A stretch of 64,000 bases of DNA from Panagrolaimus kolymaensis (lineage: Eukaryota; Nematoda; Chromadorea; Rhabditida; Panagrolaimidae), in NCBI GenBank assembly GCA_028622995.1, contig JAJQJQ010000088.1, forward strand, positions 1 through 64,000, given 5' to 3'. The position numbers and the translations under genes were made by a program. Position 1 is the stretch's first letter. Each line of letters begins with the position of its first letter. The notes under the pieces were generated by a model. The model was not told the origin of the DNA. It ran no database searches and saw only the letters and a program-made list of their open reading frames with translations. Shown piece after piece: positions 62,128-64,000 of the stretch.

Positions 62128-64000
62128 GATGAGAATCTTTTATCTTTTAGACACTGCCAGAATTTACAAGTTTAATTATTATGGATGTTGCTTGCTTCAT
62201 GGCAGCATCATCAAACCAATAAAATAGTTTCAAATTTTGGAATAAAAAAAAGTGTTAAAACTTTTTTTTCTAAAATTCGATTAAAATAATTTCGATTTTG
62301 GACACTTATAGAATTTATGCGTTTAATTATTATGGACGTTGCTTGCTTCATGGCAGCTTCATCAAACCAATAAAATAGTTTCAAATTTTGGAATAAAAAA
62401 AAGTGTTAAAACTTTTTTTTCTGTAATTCGATGAGAATCTTTTATCTTTTAGACACTGCCAGAATTTACAAGTTTAATTATTATGGACGTTGCTTGCTTC
62501 ATGGCAGCTTCATCAAACCAATAAAACGGTTTCAAATTTTTGGAATAAAAAAAAGTGTTAAAACTTTTTTTTCTAAAATTCGATTAAAATAATTTCGATT
62601 TTGGACACTTATAGAATTTATGCGTTTAATTATTATGGACGTTGCTTGCTTCATGGCAGCATCATCAAACCAATAAAATAGTTTCAAATTTTGGAATAAA
62701 AAAAAGTGTTAAAACTTTTTTTTCTGTAATTCGATGAGAATCTTTTATCTTTTAGACACTGCCAGAATTTACAAGTTTAATTATTATGGACGTTGCTTGC
62801 TTCATGGCAGCATCATCAAACCAATAAAAAGGTTTCAAATTTTGGAATAAAAAAAAGTGTTATAACTTTTTTTTCTGTAATTCGATGAGAATCTTTTATC
62901 TTTTAGACACTGCCAGAATTTACAAGTTTAATTATTATGGACGTTGCTTGCTTCATGGCAGCATCATCAAACCAATAAAAAGGTTTCAAATTTTGGAATA
63001 AAAAAAAGTGTTATAACTTTTTTTTCTGTAATTCGATGAGAATCTTTTATCTTTTAGACACTGCCAGAATTTACAAGTTTAATTATTATGGACGTTGCTT
63101 GCTTCATGGCAGCTTCATCAAACCAATAAAATAGTTTCAAATTTTGGAATAAAAAAAAGTGTTAAAACTTTTTTTTCTTTAATTTGATGAAAATCATTTT
63201 TCTTTTGGACACTGCCTCAATTTACAAGTTTATTTATTATGGACGTTGCTTGCTTCATGGCAGCATCATCAAACCAATAAAACGGTTTCAAATTTTTGGA
63301 ATAAAAAAAAGTGTTAAAACTTTTTTTTCTGTAATTCGATGAGAATCTTTTATCTTTTAGACACTGCCAGAATTTACAAGTTTAATTATTATGGACGTTG
63401 CTTGCTTCATGGCAGCATCATCAAACCAATAAAAAGGTTTCAAATTTTGGAATAAAAAAAAGTGTTATAACTTTTTTTTCTGTAATTCGATGAGAATCTT
63501 TTATCTTTTAGACACTGCCAGAATTTACAAGTTTAATTATTATGGACGTTGCTTGCTTCATGGCAGCTTCATCAAACCAATAAAATAGTTTCAAATTTTG
63601 GAATAAAAAAAAGAGTTAAAACTTTTTTTTCTTTAATTTGATGAAAATCTTTTATCTTTTAGACACTGCCAGAATTTACAAGTTTAATTATTATGGATGT
63701 TGCTTGCTTCATGGCAGCATCATCAAACCAATAAAATGGTTTCAAATTTTTGGAATAAAAAAAAGTGTTAAAACTTTTTTTTCTAAAATTCGATTAAAAT
63801 AATTTCGATTTTGGACACTTATAGAATTTATGCGTTTAATTATTATGGACGTTGCTTGCTTCATGGCAGCTTCATCAAACCAATAAAAAGGTTTCAAATT
63901 TTTGGAATAAAAAAAAGTGTTAAAACTTTTTTTTCTGTAATTCGATGAGAATCTTTTATCTTTTAGACACTGCCAGAATTTACAAGTTTAATTATTATGG
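62128..64000. repeat. 13-mer higher-order repeat unit 2, cut by the window end
   Basis: It repeats the first eight monomers of 60161-62127 in order. It then has A(AAAGG, TTATAAC) and A(ATAG, with the private change GAGTTAAAAC at about 63613) before rejoining the hybrid (GGATG, ATGG) and B monomers. It runs off the right end of the window inside an A monomer. Confidence 0.85.

Larger units (their letters stand above)
55673..64000. repeat. Satellite array Domain II, right part
   Basis: The array resumes in exact phase after the inserted element, completing the interrupted monomer, and runs to the window end. It contains A, B and C heads with AAAGG, ACGG, ATGG and ATAG tails, mostly 151-152 bp. 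It is clearly the same domain as 34248-54013: a 606-bp string of C, C, B, B monomers at 58344-58949 matches 34703-35308. The block is ordered as A-B-B trimers (56225-58191) followed by a ~1967-bp 13-mer repeat (60161 onward). Positions 58950-60160 are the same monomers in mixed order. No gene is visible. Confidence 0.97.

Noticed and set aside
1..64000. CRISPR array
   Set aside because: There is a regular period, but no unique spacers: the whole 152-bp unit is repeated, with class variants, and there are no cas genes.
1..64000. rRNA, tRNA, telomeric repeats, bacterial promoters or origins
   Set aside because: Nothing resembling these was seen. The frequent TATA-like and A/T-rich strings are a consequence of the very AT-rich monomer.

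Overview
This window is one continuous block of eukaryotic satellite DNA, interrupted once by a transposon-like element. I see no credible protein-coding gene, RNA gene or CRISPR array. The base unit is a head-to-tail monomer of about 152 bp (variants of 151 and 153 bp), roughly 28% G+C by my count of one copy. About 410 copies fill positions 1-54013 and 55669-64000, all in the same orientation. Such an array is typical of pericentromeric, centromeric or other heterochromatin of a complex eukaryote. An arthropod or other invertebrate is plausible, but the sequence does not identify the species. Both ends of the window lie inside the array, so its full size is unknown.

Monomers fall into a few classes defined by their first ~55 bp (the head). 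Phase is set at the GAT after the run ATTC. A: GATGAGAATC with CTGCCAGAATTTACAAG. B: GATTAAAATAATTTCG with CTTATAGAATTTATGCG. C: GATGAAAATCATTTTTC with CTGCCTCAATTTACAAG. D: B-like with ATGGGGTTATATATT. E: a B-to-A mosaic. The rest of the monomer is far more uniform and differs only at a few diagnostic sites: AATAAAAAGG / AATAAAATGG / AATGAAAAGG / AATAAAACGG / AATAAAATAG, GCAGCTTCATC / GCAGCATCATC, GGACG / GGATG, and GTGTTAAAAC / GTGCTAAAAC / GTGTTATAAC / GTGTAATAAC.

Layout. Domain I (1-34247) uses A, B, D and E heads, 152/153-bp monomers and the AAAGG, ATGG and GAAAAGG tails. It ends in a run of 19 A-head monomers (31360-34247). Domain II (34248-64000) switches abruptly to C heads, GCATCATC cores, ACGG and ATAG tails and many 151-bp monomers. 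Both domains contain nested higher-order repeats (HORs), shown by exact repetition of monomer strings: trimers of 454-456 bp, dimers of 303/304 bp, a tetramer of 606 bp, pentamers of 760 bp, 8-mers of 1211 and 1219 bp, a 9-mer of 1369 bp, and larger duplications at offsets of 1967, 2729, 3653 and 4870 bp.

At 54014-55668 a 1655-bp element is inserted precisely inside one monomer. It is flanked by a 4-bp duplication TTAT, ends in AATGCATTTTTT inverted termini, and is almost entirely a giant inverted repeat: arms of 762 and 770 bp around a 123-bp loop. The outer 569 bp of each arm differ at only one position that I can find. It encodes no visible transposase, so it looks like a non-autonomous foldback or long-terminal-inverted-repeat DNA transposon. 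Its transcript would fold into a long hairpin.

The longest open reading frames are by-products of the repeat. A 153-bp monomer is exactly 51 codons and can stay open on the minus strand in Domain I. In Domain II, point changes open short plus-strand frames.
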